A stretch of 64,000 nucleotides of DNA from Tardiphaga alba (lineage in GTDB: Bacteria > Pseudomonadota > Alphaproteobacteria > Rhizobiales > Xanthobacteraceae). Where the stretch lies: NCBI RefSeq assembly GCF_018279705.1, contig NZ_CP036498.1, positions 4,481,001 through 4,545,000 on the forward strand. The letters are read 5' to 3'. The position numbers and the translations under genes were made by a program. The notes below the pieces were generated by a model that saw only the letters and a list, made by a program, of their open reading frames with translations, searched no databases and was not told the DNA's origin. Below are positions 26,315 through 35,588 of this stretch, piece after piece; position 1 is the stretch's first letter; every line of letters starts with the position of its first letter.

Positions 26315-26893
26315 ATGCCATTGCTTTACCGGTTCGCCGGCTTGCTCACTCTGTGCCTGCTCACACTCGGCACGATGAGCCTTCACGCTCCGCAAGCCTC
26401 CGCGCAGCAACGCCTTTCCGCGGCTTCGCCATCAGGCGCCTATCTCCTCGGCCCCACCGATCGCGTGCGACTGAAGGTCTATGGCGAGCCTGATATCACC
26501 GGTGAATATGAGATCGACGCCAACGGCAATGTCTCGATTCCCCTTGCGGGCCAGGTGAAGGCTGCAGGCCTCACCACGCGTCAGCTTGAACGCAACATCG
26601 CATCCGCGCTTGCCAAGGGCATTGTCCGCGATCCGCGCGTGAATGTGGAAATGCTGGCCTATCGCCCCTTCTATATTCTCGGCGAGGTGAAGAAGAGCGG
26701 CGAATATCCGTATCGCGTCGGCCTCACCGTCCTCGATGCCGTCGCCACCGCGGGCGGATACACCTACCGTGCGAATGAAGGCAAAGTGTATTTGCGCCGC
26801 TCCGGCTCAACGGTAGAAGAGATCTATCCGATGGATGCGCCGGTGCTCGTACAACCCGGCGACAATGTGCGCATTCCGGAGCGATACTTCTAA
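26315..26893 (+). CDS. Polysaccharide export protein, Wza/ExoF-like
   Basis: This 192-residue protein has a signal peptide (LYRFAGLLTLCLLTLG, ending near ASAQ at about residue 31). The Poly_export domain YLLGPTDRVRLKVYGEPD follows, and then an SLBB-like unit (AYRPFYILGEVKKSGEYPY). It is expected to form a periplasmic/outer-membrane ring for polymer export. No lipobox is evident, so it is not a lipoprotein like E. coli Wza. I place the start at 26315, where the signal peptide begins; in-frame starts at 26240 and 26276 are alternatives. Confidence 0.9.
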   Translation: MPLLYRFAGLLTLCLLTLGTMSLHAPQASAQQRLSAASPSGAYLLGPTDRVRLKVYGEPDITGEYEIDANGNVSIPLAGQVKAAGLTTRQLERNIASALAKGIVRDPRVNVEMLAYRPFYILGEVKKSGEYPYRVGLTVLDAVATAGGYTYRANEGKVYLRRSGSTVEEIYPMDAPVLVQPGDNVRIPERYF

Positions 26894-27218
26894 ATCTCTT
26901 CTCATTCTCAACACTGTGTCTTGATGAGTATGTCTCGGCCTGTGGCAACGTCCTGCACGCTTCAGTGTTGCATTGCCATAGTCTCGTCTCTTTACGCTGC
27001 GTAATCTTGTGCAGTGCGACGAATGTGAGTTCGATCGCCGCATGATCGAACGCAGAGGGGACGTTTCATCAGACGTGAGTTGAGCGTGTAGCAGCGGGGG
27101 CGCTTTCTTCATCACGGTCTCGCCGATTTTCCGGGCATCGCGATGAATGATGAAGCGGCAATCAAGTCTCGACGACAGTTCGATCGCGAAGGACCACACC
27201 CTTCGCAAGGGATGCGTG
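26894..27218. other. Intergenic region before the outer-membrane barrel gene
   Basis: These 325 bases contain no recognisable gene. The barrel-gene frame stays open back to 27147, but its best-supported start is 27219. The region probably holds a promoter for the export, kinase and polymerase genes downstream. I see no clear operator or terminator in it. Confidence 0.4.
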
Positions 27219-28655
27219 ATGAAATGTTCACTGGCAGTCAGAGGAGCAGGTGCGACCGCAGCGCGTGATGACGCGCTTCGGTCCATGCTGACCATGCGCC
27301 GTGTGGCACGTGTCGCGCCATGGTCGCTCGCAGCCCTTCTCATCGGCGCGTCATCCGCGGTCCATGCACAGGCGATTCAGAACACCATGGATCCGCTCGG
27401 CTCGCCATGGAACGCGCAACGCATCTTCGAGCCTTCGGCATTGCCGGAGCTTGAGCATCGCGACACGCGTGACAGCAATAACGAGCCCGTGGCGCCGGAA
27501 GACACGCCGGTGAAGAATCGCCAGCAGCCCGGCTATGAGCCGGTGGGCATCCGTCACGGCTCCTGGATGTTCAATCCGTCGCTGATGACGGGCGCACTTT
27601 ATGATAGCAACGTCTTCGCATCCAACACGCAGAAGCGCAGCGACATCGCAGCCGTGATCGAACCGAGCCTGCGCGCCCACACGCTGTGGGAGCGCCACGG
27701 CATCGACCTCAAGCTCAATTCGCAGAGCACCATCTATAATGAGAATTCCAGCCTCGACCAGACCAATGCCAGCCTGAAAGGCGCTGGCTGGTTCGATGTC
27801 GCCCATGACATGGTCGTGCTCGGCAGCTTCCAGATCGCGCGCCTCAATGAAGGCGTGGGATCGCTGAGCTCGCCGACCAATGCGGTGACACCAACACCTT
27901 ATAATCTGTTCTCCGGCGATCTCACGGTGCGCAAGGAATGGAACCGGTTCACCGGCTCGGTGGGCGCCCGCGTTGATTCCTACGAGTTCGGCACTGCGCG
28001 AGCGCAGGATGGCAGCATCATCGACCAGAGCGCGCGCGACGGCCAGATCTATGCCGTGCATGGCCGCATCGATTACGCCTTCTCGCCATCGCTCGGCTGG
28101 TTCGCCGGCGCCGAGGGCAATCAGCGCGACTTGCGCGGCATTCCCGGCTCGTCGATCGATTCTACCGGCTATCGCGTGTTGTCCGGCTTCACCGTCGGGC
28201 TCGGCCGCCTCGTCAAGGGTGAATTCGGCGGCGGTTATGTGGAGCAGCGCTTCGACAATCCGCTGATCGGCACCGTCTCCGGCCCATCCTATCGCGCCAA
28301 GCTGACCTGGAGCCCGACGCGGATGCTCGACATCCATGTCAAGGCCGAGCAGCTGGTGACGCAGACCTCGGACACCAGCTCCACGGGCGTGCTCGCCAAT
28401 GCCGTGCAGATCGGCGCCGACTATGAGCTGCTGCGCAATGTCGTGCTGTCGGCCTCGGCCGGCTACGAGACCGATCGCTTCTTCGGCCAGGATCGCCGCG
28501 ACACCGTGACGTCCACCAATGCCAGCGTGAAGTATCTGATGAATCGCTTCAGCTCGATCTCCGCCTATCACCGCTACACATCGCGTGACAGCAACACGCC
28601 GATCTTCAGCTATGACAAGCATCAAGTAGGGATCAATGTTACAGCGCAATTTTGA
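27219..28655 (+). CDS. Outer-membrane beta-barrel protein of the exopolysaccharide locus
   Basis: This 478-residue protein has a signal sequence around residues 26-50 (ARVAPWSLAALLIGASS, then AVHAQA). A long C-terminal region of alternating aromatic and polar residues ends in HQVGINVTAQF, the terminal phenylalanine typical of outer-membrane barrels. It matches the beta-barrel proteins found with Wzc/Wza genes (BBP2 or EpsL/VpsM-like). It may form the outer-membrane pore for polymer secretion that a short Wza-type protein lacks. The ATG at 27219 follows AAGGGATG. Its end overlaps the kinase gene start by 20 bases. Confidence 0.85.
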   Translation: MKCSLAVRGAGATAARDDALRSMLTMRRVARVAPWSLAALLIGASSAVHAQAIQNTMDPLGSPWNAQRIFEPSALPELEHRDTRDSNNEPVAPEDTPVKNRQQPGYEPVGIRHGSWMFNPSLMTGALYDSNVFASNTQKRSDIAAVIEPSLRAHTLWERHGIDLKLNSQSTIYNENSSLDQTNASLKGAGWFDVAHDMVVLGSFQIARLNEGVGSLSSPTNAVTPTPYNLFSGDLTVRKEWNRFTGSVGARVDSYEFGTARAQDGSIIDQSARDGQIYAVHGRIDYAFSPSLGWFAGAEGNQRDLRGIPGSSIDSTGYRVLSGFTVGLGRLVKGEFGGGYVEQRFDNPLIGTVSGPSYRAKLTWSPTRMLDIHVKAEQLVTQTSDTSSTGVLANAVQIGADYELLRNVVLSASAGYETDRFFGQDRRDTVTSTNASVKYLMNRFSSISAYHRYTSRDSNTPIFSYDKHQVGINVTAQF

Positions 28656-29529
28656 TCAGGCCTACCCTGCGCAGGATCCTGTCCCGACAGCCGTCGAGGG
28701 CTGGAAGGCGCCGACTGTCGATCTGCGCGAGATGGCGCGCATCCTGCGCCGCCGCTGGCGTGTCGCGCTCGCGCCCGCCGCAGCGCTGGCCGGCGTCGCA
28801 CTCGTCTATCTCCTGATGGCGACGACACTCTATACGGCGAATTCGACGGTGCTGGTGGATCCGCGCCGCGCCACCATGATCGAGACCAACCAGACCACGC
28901 CGACCAATATCGGCACGGACGATGCCACGATCGAAAGCCAGTCGCTGCTGATCCAGTCGATCGCCACGGTGCAGCGCGTGGTCGATCGGCTGAAACTGAC
29001 CGAAGATCCCGAATTCATGCCGAAGCCCGGCCTGCTCGACCCGATCAAGCGGCTGTTCAAGAGTTCCGGTGGCTCAGGTGGCCTCAGCGCGGAAGAGATC
29101 GCCCGCGCCAATGCCGTGGACATCCTGCAGCAGCGGATGAAGGTGACGCGGCAGGGCACCACCTTCCTGGTCGATATCGCCGTAAGTTCGGAATCGCCAA
29201 GCAAGGCGGCGACCATCGCCAACACAGTGGCGTCGGCCTATTTCGACGAACAGGTGCGCGCGAAATATGATGCCACCAAGATCGCCGCGAAGTGGCTCGG
29301 CGGCCAGATCGACGACCTGAAGAACCGCGTCGTCGTCTCCGAGCGCGCCGTCGCCGATTATCGCGCCGCGAACAACCTGTCGGTCGCGCAAGGCGTGACC
29401 GTCAACGATCAGCAGATCACCGATCTCAACAACAAGCTCATCGCGGCGCGCGTGCAGACCGCGGAATCGCGCGCCAAATTCGATCAGGTGCAGCAGCTGT
29501 CGAAATCCGGCGCCGATGCCGGGGGCTGA
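28636..29529 (+). CDS. Tyrosine autokinase / chain-length protein (Wzc/ExoP-like), N-terminal fragment of a frameshifted gene
   Basis: This 297-residue fragment holds the Wzz chain-length domain: a soluble start, a membrane helix (LAPAAALAGVALVYLLMA, about residues 48-65) and the periplasmic coiled-coil start (NRVVVSERAVADYRAANN). It stops at TGA 29527-29529 immediately after a run of five G (29521-29525). One more G there would read DAGGLNAAVSSD and continue into the next open frame, giving a protein of about 768 residues, normal for the family. The break could be a sequencing error, a true mutation or a -1 frameshift site. Confidence 0.85.
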   Translation: MLQRNFDQAYPAQDPVPTAVEGWKAPTVDLREMARILRRRWRVALAPAAALAGVALVYLLMATTLYTANSTVLVDPRRATMIETNQTTPTNIGTDDATIESQSLLIQSIATVQRVVDRLKLTEDPEFMPKPGLLDPIKRLFKSSGGSGGLSAEEIARANAVDILQQRMKVTRQGTTFLVDIAVSSESPSKAATIANTVASAYFDEQVRAKYDATKIAAKWLGGQIDDLKNRVVVSERAVADYRAANNLSVAQGVTVNDQQITDLNNKLIAARVQTAESRAKFDQVQQLSKSGADAGG

Positions 29530-29549
29530 ATGCCGCGGTGTCGTCCGAC

Positions 29550-30941
29550 ATGGTGAGCAAGCTGCGCGCACAATATGCCGACATCGCCAAGAACGAGGCG
29601 GACCTCACCAGCAAATACGGCCCGCGCCATCCCACGGTGGCGAATATCCGGGCCCAGCTCAGGGATACTCAACGCCTGATCAATGAGGAGCTTCGGCGTA
29701 TCGTCGAGAGCACCAAGCATGATTACGACGTGGCGAAATCACGCGAGGCATCGCTGCAGGACAGCTTGGACAAGTTGCAGGGCGTCTCCACCACGTCGAG
29801 CCAGGCGCTGGTGCGCCTGCATGAATTGCAGCGCGAGGCCGAGGCCAACCGGACGCTCTATGAGTCTTATCTGGCGCGCTCCAAGGAAACGACGGCGCAG
29901 GAAAGCCTGGAGATGCCGGATTCGCGCATCGTCTCCACGGCAAGCGTGCCGCTGTTTCCATCCGCACCGAAGTCCAAGCTCATTCTCGGCCTCGCCATCC
30001 TGCTTGGCCTCGGCGCCGGCACAGTGCTCGCATTCCTGATCGACTATCTCGACGGCCGCATCAAGACGCTGGAACAGGCGGAGAGCCTCACCGGCGTGCC
30101 CGCGCTTGCCGCGCTCCCGGCGATCGGCGCGCGCGAACTCGCCTCGCGCGCCAAGCGCGGCCGCGCCGATCTCGGCAACTACGATCCGCGCACCATGCGG
30201 CTCCTGCCGCCCTCGCTACAGCCGCCGCTGATGCGCTATGCCATCGAGGAGCCCGGCACGTTCTTCGCCGAAGCCATCCGCGCCGTGCGCCTCTCGATCC
30301 AGCGTGCCCGCAAGATCGCGCCGGTGAAGACGGTGCTGGTCACATCCGGTCTCGAGAGCGAAGGCAAGACCACCTTCGCCGGCAATCTCGCGCTGTCCTT
30401 CGCGACGCTCGGCATCAAGACGCTGCTGATCGATGCGGATTTGCGCAATCCCGGCATGACGCGCGCATTATCCCCGAATGCCGAAGCCGGCCTGTTCCAG
30501 GTCGCCACCGGCGAAGTCCCGCTCGAACATGCCCTGCTGTTCGACCGCTCGTCTGGCCTCTCGATCCTGCCCTCGCCGGCGATGAAGGATGTCGATGTCA
30601 TCACCGAGCTGATGTTTTCCGAGCAGATGGTCGAGATCCTGGAACGGCTGAAGTCGCATTACGAACTGATCATCATCGACTCCCCGCCGCTGATCCCGCT
30701 GGTGGATGGCCGCGCGCTGGCCGAACTCGCCGATCGTATTCTGCTCGCCATGGCCTGGGACCAGACACCGCGCGAGGTCGTGCAGCATACGATGGAGCTG
30801 CTCGGCCCCGTGCATGACCGCCTGCTCGGCACGGTGCTGACGCAGGTCGATCTCTCCAAGATCCGCTTCTACGACTATTATCGCAGCTCGGCCTATCTGA
30901 AGCCCTATGGCGTTCCTGCCACCGCCGGGGTCGCCCGGTGA
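29550..30941 (+). CDS. Tyrosine autokinase (Wzc/ExoP-like), C-terminal fragment of the same frameshifted gene
   Basis: This 463-residue part carries the rest of the coiled coil, the second membrane helix (LILGLAILLGLGAGTVLAFL) and the cytosolic BY-kinase domain. The kinase has Walker A TSGLESEGKTTFAGN, Walker A' LLIDADLRNPGM and Walker B LIIIDSPP. The C-terminal tyrosine cluster FYDYYRSSAYLKPYG is the usual autophosphorylation site. ATG 29550 is the first in-frame methionine after the break (GTG 29538 is another option), so separate initiation is possible but unproven. Intact, it would control polymer length and export. Confidence 0.87.
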   Translation: MVSKLRAQYADIAKNEADLTSKYGPRHPTVANIRAQLRDTQRLINEELRRIVESTKHDYDVAKSREASLQDSLDKLQGVSTTSSQALVRLHELQREAEANRTLYESYLARSKETTAQESLEMPDSRIVSTASVPLFPSAPKSKLILGLAILLGLGAGTVLAFLIDYLDGRIKTLEQAESLTGVPALAALPAIGARELASRAKRGRADLGNYDPRTMRLLPPSLQPPLMRYAIEEPGTFFAEAIRAVRLSIQRARKIAPVKTVLVTSGLESEGKTTFAGNLALSFATLGIKTLLIDADLRNPGMTRALSPNAEAGLFQVATGEVPLEHALLFDRSSGLSILPSPAMKDVDVITELMFSEQMVEILERLKSHYELIIIDSPPLIPLVDGRALAELADRILLAMAWDQTPREVVQHTMELLGPVHDRLLGTVLTQVDLSKIRFYDYYRSSAYLKPYGVPATAGVAR

Positions 30942-32329
30942 CATCGATCCGCCCGGCATCGCCGCATCGCCTGCCACGCCACGGCGCTTACGCTATGGCC
31001 GGCGGCGCGCGCGTGCCGCAGCGGCGGCCGCAGCCGGATGTCACTCAGCTGATCGATGTCGGCGTCATCGGCCTGCTCACCGTGGCCATGATCGCGATCT
31101 TCACGCTGTCCGGCGGCGTGCTCACCCATCTGAAGATCAACTATCTAACGCCCGGCGGCAACTTCCTCGAAAAGCTGCACCCAGCGACCTATCTCACTTT
31201 CATGGCCACCGCCTTGCTGCTGATGCGCGGCGGCGACCCCATCGGTGAGATCAACCGCGCCTTCTCCGAAGCCAAGCTGCTGCTGGTGCATCTGTTCTGC
31301 TGGTTCTGCCTGCTGATCCAGATGTTCGCGCTGGATCGCCCGTTCACGGTCATCATCGACACGTTTCTGCTACCGGTCCTGCTCTGCCTGCTGATCTGGC
31401 GCCTGACGCCGCAGCAGCGCCGCCCGCTGATCTGGGCGCTGCATGCCACGATGCTGCTCAATATCGTGATCGGCTATTACGAATTCGCGTCGGGCCACCG
31501 CATCATCCCGCTGACGCTGGGCAGCATCCTCGTGATGGGCGAATGGCGCTCGTCCGCGCTGCTCGGCCATCCGCTGACGGCGTCGGGCATTGTAGCCGCC
31601 TATATCATGGCGCTGGTGCTGCGGCCGGCGATCTGCCCGCCGCTGATCATCCGCATTCCCTTGATCACCTTCGCTTTGGGATCGCTGATGGCCTTTGGCG
31701 GCCGCACGGCGCTGATGACGGTGCTGGCCGTGCTCGCCGTCATGGCTGCGATCGAGATGTTCCAGCTGATCCGCGGCAAGCGAATCCCGCTGCTGGTCGC
31801 GGTCGGCGCCATCTGTCTCATTTTCGCCGCCGTCGGCCTCGTCTTCGCTGCCTATTCGCTCGGCATCTTCGACAAGATGCTGCTGCGATTCTCGTCGGAC
31901 AAAGGCAGCGCCATGGCGCGCGTCGCCACTTTCGACATGCTGTCGCATTTCCAATGGAGCGAGCTCGTGCTCGGCCCCAATCCCGTGCGCGTCAATGCGC
32001 TGCAGTCGCAGCTCGGCCTCAATTATGGCATCGAGAATTTCTGGGTGTCATGCATCGTGCAATTCGGGCTCGTGCACACCGCGCTGATCACACTCGGCCT
32101 CACCTGCTTTGCCGTTGAGCTGATGCATCGCTCGGATCGCGCCGCCTGGGCGATCCTGCTTCTCATCCTGATGATCGCCGCGAGTTCCGTGAGTTTTTCC
32201 TCGAAGAACATTCAACTGGCGCAATTGGTGCTCTTGATCGCGCTGCTGCTGCCGCGCACGCCGCGACCAGCAGTCTCGCCGCGTCCGACACCGCGGCATC
32301 CGATGATCCGGGATCAGGAGTTCGCATGA
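30938..32329 (+). CDS. Polysaccharide polymerase / O-antigen-ligase-like membrane protein
   Basis: This 463-residue protein has about ten to eleven hydrophobic segments and a large periplasmic stretch after residue 300 (KMLLRFSSDKGSAMARVATF). This layout fits the Wzy/VpsF-type polymerases of exopolysaccharide loci. Such proteins join lipid-linked repeat units at the periplasmic face. The GTG start at 30938 overlaps the kinase stop by four bases (GTGA). Sequence conservation in this class is low, so the call rests on topology and position. Confidence 0.8.
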   Translation: MTSIRPASPHRLPRHGAYAMAGGARVPQRRPQPDVTQLIDVGVIGLLTVAMIAIFTLSGGVLTHLKINYLTPGGNFLEKLHPATYLTFMATALLLMRGGDPIGEINRAFSEAKLLLVHLFCWFCLLIQMFALDRPFTVIIDTFLLPVLLCLLIWRLTPQQRRPLIWALHATMLLNIVIGYYEFASGHRIIPLTLGSILVMGEWRSSALLGHPLTASGIVAAYIMALVLRPAICPPLIIRIPLITFALGSLMAFGGRTALMTVLAVLAVMAAIEMFQLIRGKRIPLLVAVGAICLIFAAVGLVFAAYSLGIFDKMLLRFSSDKGSAMARVATFDMLSHFQWSELVLGPNPVRVNALQSQLGLNYGIENFWVSCIVQFGLVHTALITLGLTCFAVELMHRSDRAAWAILLLILMIAASSVSFSSKNIQLAQLVLLIALLLPRTPRPAVSPRPTPRHPMIRDQEFA

Positions 32330-33399
32330 CGATCTATGTCGATCACACCCATCTCGGCCGCCACGTCACCGGCCTTGAACGCATCACCCAGGAACTGTTC
32401 TCCGTGCAGGCGCTGGCGCCCCTCGATGTCGTTCCCGTGACATCGCGCGGCACCCGCCAGATGATTACCACGCAGACCTTCGGCCTGCCTGCGCGCCTTG
32501 CCGCCTCCAACGCGCTGCTACTCTGCCCCGGCTTCCCGCCGAGCCCGCTGCTGCGCCCCTTCGCTGCGCGCGTGCTGCCCTATATCCATGACGATTTCCT
32601 CATCACCCGCAGCGCCGATCTCAATATCCGCGCTAAACTATATATGGCTGCGCCGTTCCGGATCGCGCTGAAGAACTATCCGCGCTTCCTCACCAATTCG
32701 CGCGACACGCAGCGTAAGATCAGCGCCTATACACGCGCCGATGCGGAGATCACGCTATACCGTCCGCCTGTGCGCAACGTGTTCAACCTGCAATCGGCCA
32801 CGCGTAGCGCGCGCGAGGTCAGCGCCTCCCCGCTCCGGCTGGTCGCGCTCGGCACGGTCGAGCCACGCAAGAATTTCGTCGCCGCCGCTCACATCGTCGG
32901 CGCACTGCGCCAGCACGGCTTTCCCGGCACCACGCTCGACATCGTCGGCCGCAAGGGCTGGGGCGACGACTGGGCCACGCTGGAGCGCATACCCGGCGTG
33001 ACGCTGCATGGGTATCAGTCATCCGAAAATGTCACGCGCCTGCTCGATCGGGCCGACATCTTCATCTGCACGTCGCATGACGAGGGGCTGGGCCTGCCGC
33101 TGCTGGAAGCGCAATATGCCGGCCTTCCCGTCGTGGCGCCGAATGCGGCGGTGTTTCACGAGGTGCTCGGCAATTCCGGCATCTTCATCGACATCGCCGA
33201 TCACGGCGGCGCTGCCGCACAGATCGGCGCTGCCATCGCCACGCCCAAGTGGCGCCCGCAATATGTGGCGGCGGCCAGCCAGAATCTGCTGCGCTGGAAT
33301 GCGCTCGCAGCCAGTGATCATGACACCGTCATCGAGCTGATCGCCGATCTCGCCTCAGCGCGCCGCACCGCGCCCAAGGACAACATGGTCGCCCGCTGA
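32326..33399 (+). CDS. Glycosyltransferase family 4 protein
   Basis: This 357-residue cytosolic enzyme has the C-terminal GT4 nucleotide-sugar domain. LVALGTVEPRKNFVAAAHIV is the domain start, then come CTSHDEGLGLPLLEAQYAGLPVVA (the EGLGLPLLEA block contains the catalytic-site glutamates). It starts with a four-base overlap (ATGA) with the polymerase gene. The N-terminal acceptor domain begins YVDHTHLGRHVTGLERI, as in mannosyl- or glucosyl-transferases that act on polymer repeats. The sugar cannot be inferred. Confidence 0.9.
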   Translation: MTIYVDHTHLGRHVTGLERITQELFSVQALAPLDVVPVTSRGTRQMITTQTFGLPARLAASNALLLCPGFPPSPLLRPFAARVLPYIHDDFLITRSADLNIRAKLYMAAPFRIALKNYPRFLTNSRDTQRKISAYTRADAEITLYRPPVRNVFNLQSATRSAREVSASPLRLVALGTVEPRKNFVAAAHIVGALRQHGFPGTTLDIVGRKGWGDDWATLERIPGVTLHGYQSSENVTRLLDRADIFICTSHDEGLGLPLLEAQYAGLPVVAPNAAVFHEVLGNSGIFIDIADHGGAAAQIGAAIATPKWRPQYVAAASQNLLRWNALAASDHDTVIELIADLASARRTAPKDNMVAR

Positions 33400-33426
33400 C
33401 CATCGCACTGACCCGGGGACGCCGCG

Positions 33427-34533
33427 TTGCAGGATACGACGACCGAAACACGACATCTGGACGGACTGCGCATCGTCGCAGCCAGTGCCGTCGTGATTCT
33501 GCATTATGCGGATTATGTGAAGGACCATCCGATCGGCCGCTTCATGGTCGATCATACCTGGCACTTCAATCTGTTCGTCGATCTGTTCTTCGTCATCTCC
33601 GGCTATGTGATCGCAAGCCAGTACCTCACCAAGGTCGGATCGCCATCGTCCGTCAGTCGCTTCCTGTGGCGACGCTTTGCGCGGATCTATCCGCTGCATC
33701 TCGCCACACTCGGCTTCTATGTGGCGATTGCGCTGGCGATGCATGCGGGCATCGCGCGTGGCGATAATCCCGCGCGCTATCCGTTGTCGGACATTCCGGC
33801 GCAACTATTCCTGCTGCATGCCATCGATGGCGCGCGGCTGACCTTCAATTTTCCGAGCTGGTCGCTCTCGGCCGAATTCTTCTGCTATGTGCTGTTTCCG
33901 CTGATGGCGATCCTGATCAGCCGCCGGCGGCCGGTCATTCTTGCGCTGATCGCGGTGCCGTTTATCGCCAATACGCTGGTGACGGTCATGGCCGGCTTCG
34001 AGCCGTGGCCGGACTGGATCAACAAAGGCGGCGCGTTCCGCGCGGTGCCTGCCTTCAATCTCGGCATCGCCTGCTATCTCTATCGGGCGCAGATCGCACG
34101 GCTGCCGGCCATTCCGGGCCTGCTCAGCGGCCTGCTCGTGATGTTCATCCTGATCGGAGCCTATCTGCCAATCATGCTCGCATTGCTCGTGGTCTATGCC
34201 ATCGCTCTGCTCGCGATCCATCATGACTGCGCCGGCCAGACCACGCTGTTCTCCCGTCTCGGCTTCGCGCGCTGGTCGGATCTCACTTACTCCTCCTATA
34301 TGCTGCATATTCCCGTCGCGACCATCGTGCTGACGCTGGCGTCGCGCTATCTCGCGCCGGTCTTGCCCGGCGGAAAGCTGATGCTGGTGCCCGTCGCCAT
34401 CGTCGCCCTCGCCATGCTCAGCGTGATGTCGCTACGCTACTTCGAGACACCCCTGCGGCGCGCGCTCAATGCGTTCTACGATCGCCAGTTTCGTCCGCAT
34501 CCGGTCGCGGCGCCGCTCACCGGGCAGACCTGA
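33427..34533 (+). CDS. Acyltransferase 3 (OafA/ExoZ-like)
   Basis: This 368-residue membrane acyltransferase has about ten hydrophobic segments. The N-terminal motif RHLDGLRIVAASAVVILHY carries the histidine expected for transfer, and the C-terminal part contains YSSYMLHIPVATIVLT. It likely adds acetyl or similar groups to the polymer. The start is TTG at 33427 (RBS GGGGA); no ATG occurs before conserved sequence. A second acyltransferase of the same class follows directly. Confidence 0.88.
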   Translation: MQDTTTETRHLDGLRIVAASAVVILHYADYVKDHPIGRFMVDHTWHFNLFVDLFFVISGYVIASQYLTKVGSPSSVSRFLWRRFARIYPLHLATLGFYVAIALAMHAGIARGDNPARYPLSDIPAQLFLLHAIDGARLTFNFPSWSLSAEFFCYVLFPLMAILISRRRPVILALIAVPFIANTLVTVMAGFEPWPDWINKGGAFRAVPAFNLGIACYLYRAQIARLPAIPGLLSGLLVMFILIGAYLPIMLALLVVYAIALLAIHHDCAGQTTLFSRLGFARWSDLTYSSYMLHIPVATIVLTLASRYLAPVLPGGKLMLVPVAIVALAMLSVMSLRYFETPLRRALNAFYDRQFRPHPVAAPLTGQT

Positions 34534-34536
34534 GTC

Positions 34537-35496
34537 ATGACGAGCGTGACGCATTCAGAGACAGGCACCGCCACCGCGCCGGCCCGCGCCAATGCCATCA
34601 GCCGCGACGGCGCCATCGACACCATGCGCGGCATCGCGATCCTGATGGTCATCGGCATCCATGCGCTTCAGCAGCCGCTCGATGCCTCCTGGAAGATCGC
34701 GCTTGATGCGTTTCTGCGCCCCTGCGTGCCGATCTTCCTGTTCGCATCGGGCTATCTCACCGGCCTGTCCGGTCGCGTGCCCGTGGCCAAGCGCATCACG
34801 GCGACCGTGATCCCCTATGCAATCGCCTTCGTCGCCGCCTACGCCTATATGGCGCTGATGAATCCGGCGATGGACCACCGCATCACCACGACCATCGCGC
34901 GGTTCGGATTGGCTTACGTCTTCGTCTATTATTATGTCTTCGTGTATATCGGCTGCACGCTGATGCTGTGGCTTGTGCTGTGGTTCGCCACCCGCGTCCC
35001 GCAACAGGCCGAACAGCGACTGCAGGTGCTGCTGCTGATCGCCATCGCCTTCGGGCTCATTGTCGGCAGCTACCTCGATCCCACTTTGGCGCGGTTCGGC
35101 CTGTCCGACGGCTCCATCGAGGAATTTCGGATGCGCGACATCCCGTTCTGGTTCGGCTTTGCCGCGCTCGGCATGCTGGTGGCGCGCGCCGCCATCCGCG
35201 ATGTTCTGCTCGACATGATGCCGACCCTCGCCGTCGCCACGGTCGGGGCCTATGCGATTTACACTGGCATGCGGATCTCCGTCATTGGCGATGCCGCCGC
35301 CTATGATTCCACCGCCTTCTTCGGTTACGCCGCCGCACTGAGCGTTTTCCTGCTCGCCATGCGCGCGGATGTCCCCCTGCTCGCCACGCTCGGGCGGGGA
35401 GCTATTTCATCTATCTCTGGCATATCTTCATCATCATGGCGCTGCGCGATCTCGGCGGCTTCCGCGCGCTCGGCGGCGTGGCTGCCACGATATTGA
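34537..35496 (+). CDS. Acyltransferase 3, truncated by a frameshift near the C-terminus
   Basis: This second acyltransferase carries the family start RDGAIDTMRGIAILMVIGIH and hydrophobic segments up to LLATLGRG. After residue 288 the reading becomes the implausible ISSISGISSSSWRCAISAAS. The true C-terminus continues in another frame from 35400. The break lies at a run of four G (35396-35399); one more G would restore LGRGSYFIYLWH, a conserved acyltransferase-3 motif. Restored, the protein would be about 350 residues and would end at 35588, overlapping the flippase start. Confidence 0.82.
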   Translation: MTSVTHSETGTATAPARANAISRDGAIDTMRGIAILMVIGIHALQQPLDASWKIALDAFLRPCVPIFLFASGYLTGLSGRVPVAKRITATVIPYAIAFVAAYAYMALMNPAMDHRITTTIARFGLAYVFVYYYVFVYIGCTLMLWLVLWFATRVPQQAEQRLQVLLLIAIAFGLIVGSYLDPTLARFGLSDGSIEEFRMRDIPFWFGFAALGMLVARAAIRDVLLDMMPTLAVATVGAYAIYTGMRISVIGDAAAYDSTAFFGYAAALSVFLLAMRADVPLLATLGRGAISSISGISSSSWRCAISAASARSAAWLPRY

Positions 35497-35588
35497 TGTA
35501 TGTGATCGCCACGCTGGTCAGCGGCGCGGCGCTGCTGGCACTCCGCCAATGGGCGCCGCCGCGCGTCCTGCGCATGTTCGGGGCATGA
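35400..35588 (+). pseudogene. Out-of-frame C-terminal end of the second acyltransferase
   Basis: This frame encodes SYFIYLWHIFIIMALRDLGG and a final membrane helix (MYVIATLVSGAALLAL), ending RMFGA before TGA at 35586-35588. It has no start of its own and is the natural end of the preceding acyltransferase. The flippase ATG at 35585 overlaps this stop by four bases, the coupling style used throughout the operon. That supports the view that the intact gene ended here. Confidence 0.85.

Noticed and set aside
27351..28649. Minus-strand open frame of 432 codons opposite the outer-membrane barrel gene
   Set aside because: It has no motifs or plausible ribosome site. The sense frame has a signal peptide and a C-terminal barrel pattern.
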